64,000 nucleotides of DNA, from positions 1,024,377 through 1,088,376 of the forward strand of contig NZ_KB373314.1 of assembly GCF_000314795.2 (NCBI RefSeq). Reading direction: 5' to 3'. Position 1 is the first letter of the stretch, and the number at the start of each line of letters is the position of its first letter. Positions 43,814-52,043 of the stretch are shown here, one piece after another. Source of the DNA: Streptococcus sp. F0442 (GTDB taxonomy: Bacteria; Bacillota; Bacilli; Lactobacillales; Streptococcaceae). The translations under genes were made by a program, and so were the position numbers. The notes below the pieces were generated by a model that did no database searches, was not told the DNA's origin, and saw nothing but the letters and a program-made list of their open reading frames with translations.

Positions 43814-44443
43814 CTATCCTTGACGCGTCGCTAGATAATAGGGTTCTAGTGCTGTCATCGCGCTCTGGAGTTGATCCAAGACATCTTCGATAGATCCTAC
43901 CTCAACTAAGGGAATGTCGTATTTGACCAGAACCTTGCGAACTACTCCATCTGCTACTGCTTGGAGAAGAGAGAGGCGATTCTTTTCTATTCCTTCGATC
44001 CTTCGACTCTCTCCATTTTCTTGAGCAAGATAATAGACTGGCTGAGAAATGGGAAGGGTGAGAACCTTGTGTTGCTTTTGAAGGCTCTGCTCATCTTTTT
44101 TTCGCTCGATAAAGCTCACCTCTAAGGAAACACCAAAATCAGCTGCATCTCCATAGAGCCTCAAGGCATACATGGGCTCTGCCAGAGTCCCTTCTCCTTT
44201 TAAATAGGCCCAAAAATGAGGCCTTAGGACCTGTCCCTGGTTCATCCACTGGCTGGTTCGCTCCTGCTCTAAGTAAGAATACCGTTTGTGAAAGGCTGAG
44301 ACTAAATCCGTAAATTCCTTACGAGCCGCCTGCCCCATTGCGCGGTACTGTTCCATCTCTTGGGCTAACACTCCTGCCTTTTCTGGTGACTGGTATTTGA
44401 TTCCTTGAAGCTTTAAAAACTCTCGAATCGCTGCAAATGCCAT
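43814..44443 (-). CDS. Unrecognised cytoplasmic protein
   Basis: The product has 209 residues, with no signal peptide and no membrane segment. It begins MAFAAIREFLKLQGIKYQSP and contains SQWMNQGQVLRPHFWAYLKG and ALRLYGDAADFGVSLEVSFI, which suggest a helical first third and a beta-rich remainder. AAAGGA lies 5 bases before ATG 44443. It stands between khpB (preceded by that gene's terminator) and rpmH. I could not name a family; the mix of conserved-looking Trp/Pro/Tyr residues and good coding quality indicates a real gene. Confidence 0.75.
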   Translation of the reverse strand: MAFAAIREFLKLQGIKYQSPEKAGVLAQEMEQYRAMGQAARKEFTDLVSAFHKRYSYLEQERTSQWMNQGQVLRPHFWAYLKGEGTLAEPMYALRLYGDAADFGVSLEVSFIERKKDEQSLQKQHKVLTLPISQPVYYLAQENGESRRIEGIEKNRLSLLQAVADGVVRKVLVKYDIPLVEVGSIEDVLDQLQSAMTALEPYYLATRQG

Positions 44444-44464
44444 CTGTTTCCTTTCTACTCCTAA

Positions 44465-44500
44465 CAAAAAGAGAGAGCGGTTCTATCCCGTCCCTCTCTC
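44465..44500 (-). terminator. Rho-independent terminator of rnpA-yidC-khpB
   Basis: On the minus strand, GAGAGAG(GGA)CGG and CCGCTCTCTC form a stem followed by TTTTTG. Confidence 0.82.
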
Positions 44501-44519
44501 ATGGGCAATAATAGCTAGA

Positions 44520-45467
44520 TTATCCTTCGATGTCCACAACTACATAGCGGTTTGGTTCTTCCCCTTCAGAATAGCTAGTGACCCCTTCCATCTTGGAGAC
44601 AATTCGGTGAATGATTTTACGTTCACTATTGGACATTGGATCGGTCTGTTGGGCTTGGCCATCCTCGAGGGCCCGTGTTGCTAACTTCTGAGCATAGCTT
44701 TGGAGAACTTCTGCACGATGCTCTACATAGTCATTGACATTAATGGTAATGTAAAAATTCTTTGAGTAGCGGTTATAGAGATAGTTTTGTGCCAAGAGTT
44801 GAAGAGCTTTCAAGACTTTACCATGGTAACCAATCACGCGCCCTGGCTCATTGGTATCGATCTGCATATTGACCGTACGACGGTTATGGCTACTTGAAAG
44901 CGTTGCATCGACATCCATCTCATCAACAACAGTTTGAACATAAGCAGTTACATCTGTGACAACTTCTTCGATGTCGTAGTTTTCTTCTACTTCAATACCA
45001 AGATTTGAGAAATCAGACTCGTTTGCTTCTTTTGCGACTGGTTCTTTAACCTTCTCAAGAATATGTTCATGCCCTTTTTCTTCCAGAACGGTGTCTGCTT
45101 CTTTATCATGTTTGAGGATTTCTGTCTTGATTTCTTCAGAGACAACTTCTCCTTCTTCTTCGACCTTTTTGATCGCTGCAACGACACGTCCTAAATCAAC
45201 TGTTGCTTCACTTACGGTCTTAACCGGTTCGTTCTGCGCGTTAATTTCTTCTGGTACACCCTTTACAGCTTGTTGATTGGCTTTGACAACTGTTGTTTCT
45301 GCAATCGGTTCAATCTCTACTTGGGCTGGTTTTTTACCAAATAAGCCAAGAAAACCTTTCTTCTCACGAGCCACAACCGTAATATGTGCCTTCATACGGG
45401 GAATATCTAATTCGTTCAAGCCATTTTGGATAGCTTCTTCTACAGTTGCTCCGGTATATAGGACCAT
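44520..45467 (-). CDS. khpB: RNA-binding protein KhpB (Jag)
   Basis: The product has 315 residues. An N-terminal Jag domain (residues 1-52, VLYTGATVEEAIQNGLNELD, with GFLGLFGKKPAQVEI) is followed by a long acidic linker (about 55-160). A KH domain contains DTNEPGRVIGYHGKVLKALQ, and an R3H domain at the end contains SNSERKIIHRIVSKMEGVTS. KhpB pairs with KhpA and binds many transcripts, affecting cell elongation and division in pneumococcus. It lies 15 bases after yidC in the rnpA operon and ends at a terminator. Confidence 0.95.
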   Translation of the reverse strand: MVLYTGATVEEAIQNGLNELDIPRMKAHITVVAREKKGFLGLFGKKPAQVEIEPIAETTVVKANQQAVKGVPEEINAQNEPVKTVSEATVDLGRVVAAIKKVEEEGEVVSEEIKTEILKHDKEADTVLEEKGHEHILEKVKEPVAKEANESDFSNLGIEVEENYDIEEVVTDVTAYVQTVVDEMDVDATLSSSHNRRTVNMQIDTNEPGRVIGYHGKVLKALQLLAQNYLYNRYSKNFYITINVNDYVEHRAEVLQSYAQKLATRALEDGQAQQTDPMSNSERKIIHRIVSKMEGVTSYSEGEEPNRYVVVDIEG

Positions 45468-45482
45468 ATGTCCACCTCTTTC

Positions 45483-46298
45483 TTATTTTCTTTTTTTCTG
45501 TGCTTTCTTTAAGGCACGACGTTTTTGTTTTTCTATTTCTCGAGTAGCTTGCTCTTTTGCTTCACGCTCTGCGATAATCTTGAATGGGTTGTTCAAGAGA
45601 TAGGTTTGTCCGACTTGGTAAGCATTTGAAGTCACCCAGTATAGAGCAACCCCGCTGGCTGAGAACAAGGCGAAGAAGAAAATCATCACAGGCATCACAT
45701 ACATCATGGTTGTCGCACTCCCGTTACGCTCTGGCAGGGCTTTATTGGTCAACCAACTGCTGAAAAATGTGAAGAGGGCAGCAAGAAGAGGCAAGATATA
45801 AGTCGGGTCAATCGCTCCAAGGTCCAACCAAAGGAAGTGACCGACTTTAAGGAATTCCACACGGCTCAGCGCTTGGAATAGGGCCATCAAGACCGGCATC
45901 TGGATCAAGAGAGGAAGGAAGGCTGAAGATGTTTTGACACCTTTTTCCTTATAAAGGGCCCGCATCTCTTCAGAAAGCTTGGTCCGACTATCTAGATCCT
46001 TGCCAGGATACTTGGCTTGCAATTCCTTGAGTAAGGGTTGAATTTCTTGCATCTTGCGGGTTGAATTCATTTGATACTGGAAGAGAGGCAAGAGGACCGT
46101 CCGGATGACAATGGTAAAGACAATAATCCCAACACCGATACTGCCACCAAACGACAAGAAGCGGATGGCTTCTGCAAAGAAGTAGACGAAGCGTTCCCAA
46201 CCACCTGTCGATTCGGCTGTCACTTGAGAGGTCCCACAAGCTGTCAAGACCATTAAGGCCGCTCCTAATAATCCAGTTAACTTCAGTTTCTTTTTCAC
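45483..46298 (-). CDS. yidC: Membrane protein insertase YidC (lipoprotein form)
   Basis: The product has 271 residues. The signal peptide ends in lipobox LTACG, so the N-terminus is lipid-modified. Five spans follow, with the conserved Arg of the hydrophilic groove in [20 protein letters not shown], and a basic C-terminal tail ([20 protein letters not shown]) that contacts ribosomes. YidC inserts and folds membrane proteins with or without SecYEG. The start is GTG 46298, one base after the rnpA stop with AAAGGG 6 bases upstream; the ATG at 46322 is inside rnpA. The basic tail suggests it is the YidC2-type copy of streptococci. Confidence 0.95.
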   Translation of the reverse strand: MKKKLKLTGLLGAALMVLTACGTSQVTAESTGGWERFVYFFAEAIRFLSFGGSIGVGIIVFTIVIRTVLLPLFQYQMNSTRKMQEIQPLLKELQAKYPGKDLDSRTKLSEEMRALYKEKGVKTSSAFLPLLIQMPVLMALFQALSRVEFLKVGHFLWLDLGAIDPTYILPLLAALFTFFSSWLTNKALPERNGSATTMMYVMPVMIFFFALFSASGVALYWVTSNAYQVGQTYLLNNPFKIIAEREAKEQATREIEKQKRRALKKAQKKRK

Positions 46299-46299
46299 A

Positions 46300-46641
46300 T
46301 TATTCCCTTTCTTGGTAGACATGCGCTAATTTTAAGACATGTACAAGATTTTTCTCTACTTGATGGAAGTCGAGCTCCTCCACTCCTTTACGAGCAATGA
46401 CGACAAAATCATCGGTCGTAAGGCAGGCTTGATGTTTGATTAAAACATGGCGAATCAAACGTTTGATGCGATTTCTAGTCACAGCATTTCCTAGTTTCTT
46501 ACTAACAGACAGGCCGACTCGAAAATGCGGTTGGTCTTTGCTCAGACGGTAAATAACGAATTTCCGATTGGCAACATTTTGACCACTTTTAAAAATAGCA
46601 TTAAAATCTTTGTCACGTTTGACGCGGTAGCTTTTTTTCAA
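46300..46641 (-). CDS. rnpA: Ribonuclease P protein component
   Basis: This 113-residue basic protein supports the RNase P RNA in removing 5' leaders from tRNA precursors. The family motifs [20 protein letters not shown] and [20 protein letters not shown] are complete. The start codon is TTG at 46641, preceded by GGAG; no ATG is available. It is the first gene of rnpA-yidC-khpB, with a promoter at 46671-46698. Confidence 0.96.
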   Translation of the reverse strand: MKKSYRVKRDKDFNAIFKSGQNVANRKFVIYRLSKDQPHFRVGLSVSKKLGNAVTRNRIKRLIRHVLIKHQACLTTDDFVVIARKGVEELDFHQVEKNLVHVLKLAHVYQERE

Positions 46642-46670
46642 ACCTCCACTCCCTCTATTAAATTTATTCT

Positions 46671-46698
46671 ATTATACCACATTTTCAAAAAAAACCAA
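46671..46698 (-). promoter_or_regulatory. Promoter of rnpA-yidC-khpB
   Basis: On the minus strand, TTGGTT (46693-46698), 16 bases, TATAAT (46671-46676). Confidence 0.65.
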
Positions 46699-46719
46699 TC
46701 TCCCTTAGGAAATCGGTTG

Positions 46720-47397
46720 CTACTGGAATACGGATAAAAGTAATGGCAAGGTATAATAGAGATTGAGCAAGATATGGCCTAAAAGCGGAGAAAGAAGCGC
46801 CTTGCTCCGATAATAAAGAGTCCCAAAAATCAAACTCGGCAAGAGATAAATCATAAAAGCTCCTAGCGAAAAAGTATGATGGACAAAATGTAGCCCACTG
46901 TAGATGAGGGCAGGGAGCCAAATCTCTGCATAGATGGGCCAACCTTTAAAATAGGCATTTACCAAGGCCCCACGAAAGATCAACTCTTCTGTCACCGGTC
47001 GGATGATGACCATCGCGACCACTAGGATGACCACCCCTGTCGGGCTGATTTCTCGAGGAAAGAGACTCAAAACAGCTGCCCGTCCCTGAACAAAACCACT
47101 GATAAAGTAGTCCAACCAATAGACCAAACAAGCCGCAAAGATAGCTTCCAGCAAGGATTGAAGCGAGTTCTTCCCCCATAAAAACTGGGACTTCTTGGAA
47201 AAACGGTAGACCAAAAATCCTGTAAAGACTGCATAGATGGTCTCCAAGCCAAATAAGGTCCAATAATAACTATTTGCGCTCGCTAAGCTATTAGAAACAT
47301 ATTGGGCCAAGGGACGAAATTGGGGCCGGATATAAAAATAAAACAAGAGGAGAAAGAGGGGGTAAAGCAGAGAGAGCTTTTTTTTAATAAATTTCAT
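46720..47397 (-). CDS. CPBP-family intramembrane metalloprotease
   Basis: The product has 225 residues and six to eight predicted spans. The catalytic motifs of the CPBP (CAAX protease and bacteriocin-processing) family are intact: VTEELIFRGALVNAYF, the His in IYSGLHFVHH, and HILLN near the C-terminus. Family members in lactic acid bacteria include bacteriocin-immunity proteins, but no bacteriocin gene is beside this one. AGGTATCT precedes ATG 47397. It lies just upstream of rnpA's promoter, with 83 bases to the preceding transporter gene. Confidence 0.88.
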   Translation of the reverse strand: MKFIKKKLSLLYPLFLLLFYFYIRPQFRPLAQYVSNSLASANSYYWTLFGLETIYAVFTGFLVYRFSKKSQFLWGKNSLQSLLEAIFAACLVYWLDYFISGFVQGRAAVLSLFPREISPTGVVILVVAMVIIRPVTEELIFRGALVNAYFKGWPIYAEIWLPALIYSGLHFVHHTFSLGAFMIYLLPSLIFGTLYYRSKALLSPLLGHILLNLYYTLPLLLSVFQ

Positions 47398-47480
47398 AGA
47401 TACCTTTCCTAGAGAATGACAGATCGTATAGTGCATCTTACCATAATCATAACAAGGTTTCAACGAAAAAGGATGCCGTC

Positions 47481-48374
47481 CTAGTCTCTAAGATAAACCA
47501 CATATCCCCCCAATACAGCGACTAAAATCAAGAGACATAGAAGAGTTTCCATCCATACGAGACCTGTCAAAAAAGGAATCTGTAGCAGACCTTGAGCCAT
47601 TTTCAGAGAGGTCGCTGTGATAACGGTTGGAAAGGTAAGAGCTGAAAAAGCAGGTTGAAAGCCTTCTTTGATCATTCTAGGGAGGCGCGTCAAAACAAAG
47701 AAATAAAAAGCTTGCGAGACCACCACCATGATCAGTAAGATCCAAGAGGGAAGTCCCCCTCCCTCCACCCGAACCAGGGCAGCTAAAAGAAGAGAAAAGG
47801 GAGCACAATAGATACCTTCTTGTCCCAATAAGTGGCTCGGTAAGGGATTGCTTTTCAAATCCTGATAGATAAGCGGGTACAGACACAAGGTCAAAATAAA
47901 GCCAAACCCCAGGGTAAGATAGGCTAGCTCCATCACTCCTACCACCGGATAGGTCAAGGCTGCCACTGCAATACCCACATAGAGAACCGTCCAACTCGGA
48001 GTAGCCTTGGCCCTTGGTCGCGCCATGACATGGGTCTTAGTAAAATAGAGAATCAGACACAGATCCAAAAGGAAAGCGAACCACCAAACCAACTGAGATA
48101 GACCTCCAAAGGCGGGAAAGAGGCGAAAAAGATAAGTGGATAGAATCATCCCTGCCATGGGAAAGGTCGCCATCCCAGATAACAGGGCTGGCTGTTGGAG
48201 TTCTCTCTTGCTTTCTTGCCAGCGAATCACATGATAAACTAAAAAGAAAAACCAGAGCAATAAACCTGTTAGACTGAAGGCATGACCCAGAAGGGGTAGC
48301 GAGTCTGCAAGAAGGTTTCCAGCACCACCCAAACCTAACAGACAACCTGAAAATACTAAAGGAATCTTTTTCAT
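47481..48374 (-). CDS. TDT-family (tellurite-resistance/dicarboxylate) transporter
   Basis: This 297-residue protein has ten predicted spans. Family-type segments are LSGMATFPMAGMILSTYLFR near residue 65, FCAPFSLL-like GIYCAPFSLLLAALVRV in the middle, and ALTFPTVITATSLKMAQGLL late in the sequence. TDT transporters (TehA, Mae1) carry dicarboxylates, sulphite or related anions; the substrate here is unknown. It is upstream of the CPBP protease gene and may be cotranscribed. A 390-base region with repeat R2c separates it from the aSec locus. Confidence 0.85.
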   Translation of the reverse strand: MKKIPLVFSGCLLGLGGAGNLLADSLPLLGHAFSLTGLLLWFFFLVYHVIRWQESKRELQQPALLSGMATFPMAGMILSTYLFRLFPAFGGLSQLVWWFAFLLDLCLILYFTKTHVMARPRAKATPSWTVLYVGIAVAALTYPVVGVMELAYLTLGFGFILTLCLYPLIYQDLKSNPLPSHLLGQEGIYCAPFSLLLAALVRVEGGGLPSWILLIMVVVSQAFYFFVLTRLPRMIKEGFQPAFSALTFPTVITATSLKMAQGLLQIPFLTGLVWMETLLCLLILVAVLGGYVVYLRD

Positions 48375-48436
48375 ATTGATCTCCCATCATTTTGTCGCTT
48401 TCAGTATACCATAAAAGAGAGGGATGCATGATAAAA

Positions 48437-48466
48437 AAAGAAGTTGGAGAATACCAACTTCTTTTA
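48437..48466. repeat. Duplicated terminator hairpin, left copy
   Basis: 30 bases, identical to 48723-48752. The hairpin is AGAAGTTGG-AGAATA-CCAACTTCT. On the minus strand this copy is followed by seven T residues, so it is probably the original terminator of the aSec operon. Confidence 0.8.
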
Positions 48467-48561
48467 GAATGTAATCTACCTGTTTCTTACATAATACAAC
48501 CTAAATGATACTTAAAAATTTAAAAAGATATCAACTATTAGGCTCACTTAGACATCTACTG

Positions 48562-48697
48562 AAACTTTCCGACGTGAGATAAGTGCTAGAAACATTCTTG
48601 TTTCTAGCACTCGGGAGTTTTGGAACCTTAGGTCCAAAACTAAGTCATGGAACTTCCTCGAAGTTCGCTGACGTCCGTACTCACCTAAGGAAAGTTT
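48562..48697 (-). repeat. Structured intergenic repeat R2, copy c (inverted)
   Basis: A 136-nt element, minus-strand orientation. Hairpins are GAACTTC/GAAGTTC (here GAACTTCGAGGAAGTTC), AGTTTTGGA/TCCAAAACT and GTGCTAGAAAC/GTTTCTAGCAC, inside AAACTTTCC/GGAAAGTTT. It lies between the two copies of a 30-bp terminator hairpin. Confidence 0.85.
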
Positions 48698-48722
48698 ATA
48701 AGATGACTCTATCTACAATTTG

Positions 48723-48752
48723 AAAGAAGTTGGAGAATACCAACTTCTTTTA
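48723..48752 (-). terminator. Duplicated terminator hairpin, right copy (end of the aSec operon)
   Basis: Exact copy of 48437-48466. It lies 17 bases after the asp5 stop. On the minus strand the hairpin is followed by CAAATT, not by a T run, so it should terminate less efficiently than the left copy. Confidence 0.65.
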
Positions 48753-48768
48753 TCCATTCTATTAGAAA

Positions 48769-48993
48769 CTAGGCCTGTACGACCATCATATAAAGAAACA
48801 AGGATAAGAGAAAGACGATACTAACAACCAGGGTCGCTAACTTAAGCCCTCGGTGGGAGCGCCAATAGCTTGGTTTTCCTAAGTTACTGGTTGCATCTGT
48901 TGACAAGGACTGTTGTTGACGCGGTTGCAGAGTAATGAGGACTACTAGCGCCAACGATAGGAACGCGACGACAATCGCAAATACCATTTCCAT
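48769..48993 (-). CDS. asp5: Accessory Sec system protein Asp5 (SecG-like)
   Basis: This 74-residue protein has two membrane spans (about 3-22 and 52-72) separated by a polar loop (QPRQQQSLSTDATSNLGKPS), the SecG topology. Asp5 is part of the SecY2 channel in species whose aSec locus includes asp4-asp5. It starts one base after the asp4 stop and is the last gene of the operon, followed by a hairpin terminator. Confidence 0.88.
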   Translation of the reverse strand: MEMVFAIVVAFLSLALVVLITLQPRQQQSLSTDATSNLGKPSYWRSHRGLKLATLVVSIVFLLSLFLYMMVVQA

Positions 48994-48994
48994 A

Positions 48995-49186
48995 TTAGGA
49001 TCCTCCCAACACTCTCAAGAGGGTAAAAATAACTCCCAGCAAAATGACCAAACCAATGACCACGTTAAAGATGACATTGATTTTTTCAGAACGCGTCGTC
49101 TTTTCTTTCTCGGCTGGACGGCGTTTAAGAGACTCCATCCGGCCTTCTACTTCTTTGTAAAATAAATCTTTCTTACGATCACTCAC
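48995..49186 (-). CDS. asp4: Accessory Sec system protein Asp4 (SecE-like)
   Basis: This 63-residue protein has a charged amphipathic N-terminus (KDLFYKEVEGRMESLKRRPA) and one C-terminal membrane span (INVIFNVVIGLVILLGVIFT), the SecE layout. The preferred start is GTG 49186, with AGGTGG 5 bases upstream; a GTG at 49195 is possible. It overlaps the gtfB end by 8 bases. Asp4 is thought to stabilise SecY2. Confidence 0.87.
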   Translation of the reverse strand: MSDRKKDLFYKEVEGRMESLKRRPAEKEKTTRSEKINVIFNVVIGLVILLGVIFTLLRVLGGS

Positions 49187-50534
49187 TGTGTCCACCTATC
49201 CCTTCTTGCAAGCGAGTTTTGAAATCAGCTGGCTCGATGCTACTTGATTGGGCAATTTGTTGTGCCACTGCTTCTCGATAGCTATCAACTGATTGGTAGA
49301 TTTCCTTGATACGGGCTACCATATCTGCTTCTTTTCCTTGGTCAAAGATATTAGCTTGCGCTAGGAAGTGGCGATCATGCAGAGTGTGACTAAAGGCAAG
49401 AATAACTTGCTGGTGTTCAAAGGCCTTACGGACAATTCCTTGCACTTCTGCATAGTGATTGATATCTAGATAAATACTAGAAACCTTGAGCAATTCTTTG
49501 ATCCGTTCTTGGCTGATGTTTTGATACAAGACCACATTTGGATAGCGGACCATGGACAAGAGACTCGCAGACATCTCTGTCAAAGCCGCTACACGGAAGG
49601 TCACATTCGGCAAGTTTTCTACTAGGTAGGTCAAGGCTTCGATCTGATCCGAGTTAGTCAAGACAAAGGCATCTTTGCGGATATCATCTTTCACCTTGAA
49701 GTCATACAGGTAGCCAAGAGAAGCAAAGTAGGCGTGCTGGTCTTGTGAGGTCAACTGCAATGCGCGATGGTAGGTTGCATTTTGTGGAATCAAGATCTTC
49801 TTGGTCCGGATTTCTGGGCTATTTAGAATCAACTGCATGTTGCCTGGAAGACTATCATGAAGAGGTTCTTGCCATACCAAGACGTCGCGCCCTTTGATCC
49901 CTTTATTGCCCAACTGAAGACTAATGCTAAAGGAGGTGGCAAGGGTATTGTAGACCAATCCATCCAAATCAAAACCACGATGCTCTAGATAAAAGACAAA
50001 ATATTCTAAGCGATTCTTGAAAATTCGCATAGGTTGATGGTCCAAGGTCAAGATCAAATCCCCTGTTTGGTGATTCTCTGTCAAGCGCTCGATATCCCCT
50101 TCAAAATAAGTGGTTACCAATTGCTGGCCTTGATCGCCACAGGTTGTCACGGCAATCTTACGACCGTATTGGTCATAGCGCTCGATCATGACCACTTGCC
50201 CCTTATCATCCAACCACTCCAGGCGCTCAACGATGCGTTTATAAGAAGCTGTATGGTAAGCAATCCGAGCCTTTTCCTGACCATAGTAGGTCACTTTTCC
50301 CGAACTGTTATCCCCAGAAACTTCCCAGAAATCAGGCACTGGTACTTCATTAAAGTAGCGTCCGCGCTTCTCCCCTTTTGGTTGGCCTAAGAAATAGATG
50401 AATGGCGATTCAACACCGTCAGGCAGGAAACCGTTTGGCTCTAAAACAACAGTCGGATGGTTAAAGCCAGACTCTCTCATAGAGTGGAGCAAGTCTTGGC
50501 TTTCACGAGAATAGCTATCAAATACGTTCAGCAT
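49179..50534 (-). CDS. gtfB: Accessory Sec glycosylation protein GtfB
   Basis: The product has 451 residues. GtfB has the GT-B-like fold but no catalytic activity of its own; it binds the serine-rich substrate and forms a tetramer with GtfA that attaches GlcNAc to Ser/Thr. Family segments MLNVFDSYSRESQDLLHSMR and PNGFLPDGVESPFIYFLGQP are visible, and there is no clear donor-binding EX7E motif. It overlaps gtfA by 17 bases, so the two subunits are translated together. Confidence 0.95.
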   Translation of the reverse strand: MLNVFDSYSRESQDLLHSMRESGFNHPTVVLEPNGFLPDGVESPFIYFLGQPKGEKRGRYFNEVPVPDFWEVSGDNSSGKVTYYGQEKARIAYHTASYKRIVERLEWLDDKGQVVMIERYDQYGRKIAVTTCGDQGQQLVTTYFEGDIERLTENHQTGDLILTLDHQPMRIFKNRLEYFVFYLEHRGFDLDGLVYNTLATSFSISLQLGNKGIKGRDVLVWQEPLHDSLPGNMQLILNSPEIRTKKILIPQNATYHRALQLTSQDQHAYFASLGYLYDFKVKDDIRKDAFVLTNSDQIEALTYLVENLPNVTFRVAALTEMSASLLSMVRYPNVVLYQNISQERIKELLKVSSIYLDINHYAEVQGIVRKAFEHQQVILAFSHTLHDRHFLAQANIFDQGKEADMVARIKEIYQSVDSYREAVAQQIAQSSSIEPADFKTRLQEGIGGHSE

Positions 50535-52032
50535 GTGTCACCTCTTCTATCAATTGTGCCCAAGCTTCTTCTACTCGGCTGGTCAAAAAGTCCTCTGCAC
50601 GCGCATAAGATGCTTGACGCATGCTGGCTAGATCATCTTTTTTGTATAGCTGGATGATTTTTTCCGCAAAGGCAGAAGCGATATGGTCTACTACTTGGTC
50701 TGCTGATGGTGGAATGAGATAGCCATTTTTCCCTTCTGTGACAAAGGTTTGGTTGCCATAAGGAACATCAAAACCGATAATCGGAAGGCCAGAACCAATC
50801 GCCTCCATCAAGGTCAACCCAAAGCCTTCACTGGTCGATGCTGACAGGTAAACCTCATAATTCTTATAAATTCCCTCGAGATTGGCATGCCCTTTGAGAT
50901 GGATATAGTCTGCCGCCCCCAATTCATCAATTAGAGAACGCAGCTTGCCTTCCTCTCCACCTTTTCCATAGATGTCAAAGGACAGCTCTGGCAATTCTTT
51001 TTTGGCACGAACCACTGCTCGCACCAACCAGTCAATATGCTTTTCAGTCGCCAAACGAGAGGCTGTGATCATAGAAAATGGGGTGCGGTTTTCGTTTTGC
51101 GGCAAGCTTGCAAGACTCCCAACTGGAATGGTATAGATGGCCGGCTGATGGTTGGTGTATTTGGCAAACTGCTCGGCCAAGATTTCTTTTTGGCGGTCGG
51201 TCGCAACAATAAAGAAGTCCACCTTGTCTGCATTGGTAAATTGGTACTCGTAGTAGTTGTTCCACAGGATATACTGATCGTCGACATTATTGGCACTGAA
51301 GTGCTCTGCATGAACGACCACACCCAGGCGGGCCTTTTGCGCTTCTTCAAAGATAGGCTGACCGATGTTGGTTTCCCGATCCAAAATCACCAGATCTTGT
51401 TTGGTCAATTGAAGAGTTTGCATGAAGTAGCGGATCAATTCTTGGCGACCAACCAGATAGCGATCTGGGAAACGATAAACCTCTCGGCCATCTGCCATCT
51501 GCATGCTGTAGGCAACCGTCCCGTCTTCGTTGTAAAAACGGCGCTCAATCAAGTTAGCTTGGTTGTTCTTAGGAATGAAATACTCTGTACAATAGCGGGT
51601 ATAGGAGAAATAATCCTTTCTCACCAAGATTCCTCTAGACACATACTCGCAGCGTTCGACATAGGGACTGTTTTCAGACCGCAAGTAGCAGGTCAAAAAA
51701 TTGTCCTGGTCCTCATAAAAGAAGCGCTTGATCTTGCCGTCGACTTCTTCACGAGTCGGTTTCCCGGTAAATCCTGCTAAGACCTGATCAATGGTATAAG
51801 TGGTTGGTGCAATCTTAATATCTGTAAAATGGCTGTAGAGCCAGATGATTTCATCATTTTTAAAACCGATATTTTCTGTCAAATGCTGGATATTATCGGC
51901 TAGAATCATATCCATAAAAACAAATTTAGCTGGTTGATGGATATTGCGTAACAACTGGGCCCGGTAGGCTTGGGCGTACTCAACACCACTACTGGCCCAA
52001 CCGATTCCAAGGTTGATATTGTATACTGTCAT
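50518..52032 (-). CDS. gtfA: Accessory Sec glycosyltransferase GtfA
   Basis: This 504-residue GT4 enzyme starts MTVYNINLGIGWASSGVEYA, the substrate-binding end that also grips GtfB. An extended beta-meander region (about residues 80-200) is characteristic of GtfA. The donor site is in TSEGFGLTLMEAIGSGLPII with the EX7E motif. It transfers the first GlcNAc from UDP-GlcNAc to the adhesin. It is 11 bases after secA2 and overlaps gtfB. Confidence 0.96.
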   Translation of the reverse strand: MTVYNINLGIGWASSGVEYAQAYRAQLLRNIHQPAKFVFMDMILADNIQHLTENIGFKNDEIIWLYSHFTDIKIAPTTYTIDQVLAGFTGKPTREEVDGKIKRFFYEDQDNFLTCYLRSENSPYVERCEYVSRGILVRKDYFSYTRYCTEYFIPKNNQANLIERRFYNEDGTVAYSMQMADGREVYRFPDRYLVGRQELIRYFMQTLQLTKQDLVILDRETNIGQPIFEEAQKARLGVVVHAEHFSANNVDDQYILWNNYYEYQFTNADKVDFFIVATDRQKEILAEQFAKYTNHQPAIYTIPVGSLASLPQNENRTPFSMITASRLATEKHIDWLVRAVVRAKKELPELSFDIYGKGGEEGKLRSLIDELGAADYIHLKGHANLEGIYKNYEVYLSASTSEGFGLTLMEAIGSGLPIIGFDVPYGNQTFVTEGKNGYLIPPSADQVVDHIASAFAEKIIQLYKKDDLASMRQASYARAEDFLTSRVEEAWAQLIEEVTHAERI

Positions 52033-52043
52033 AATGTCCTCTT

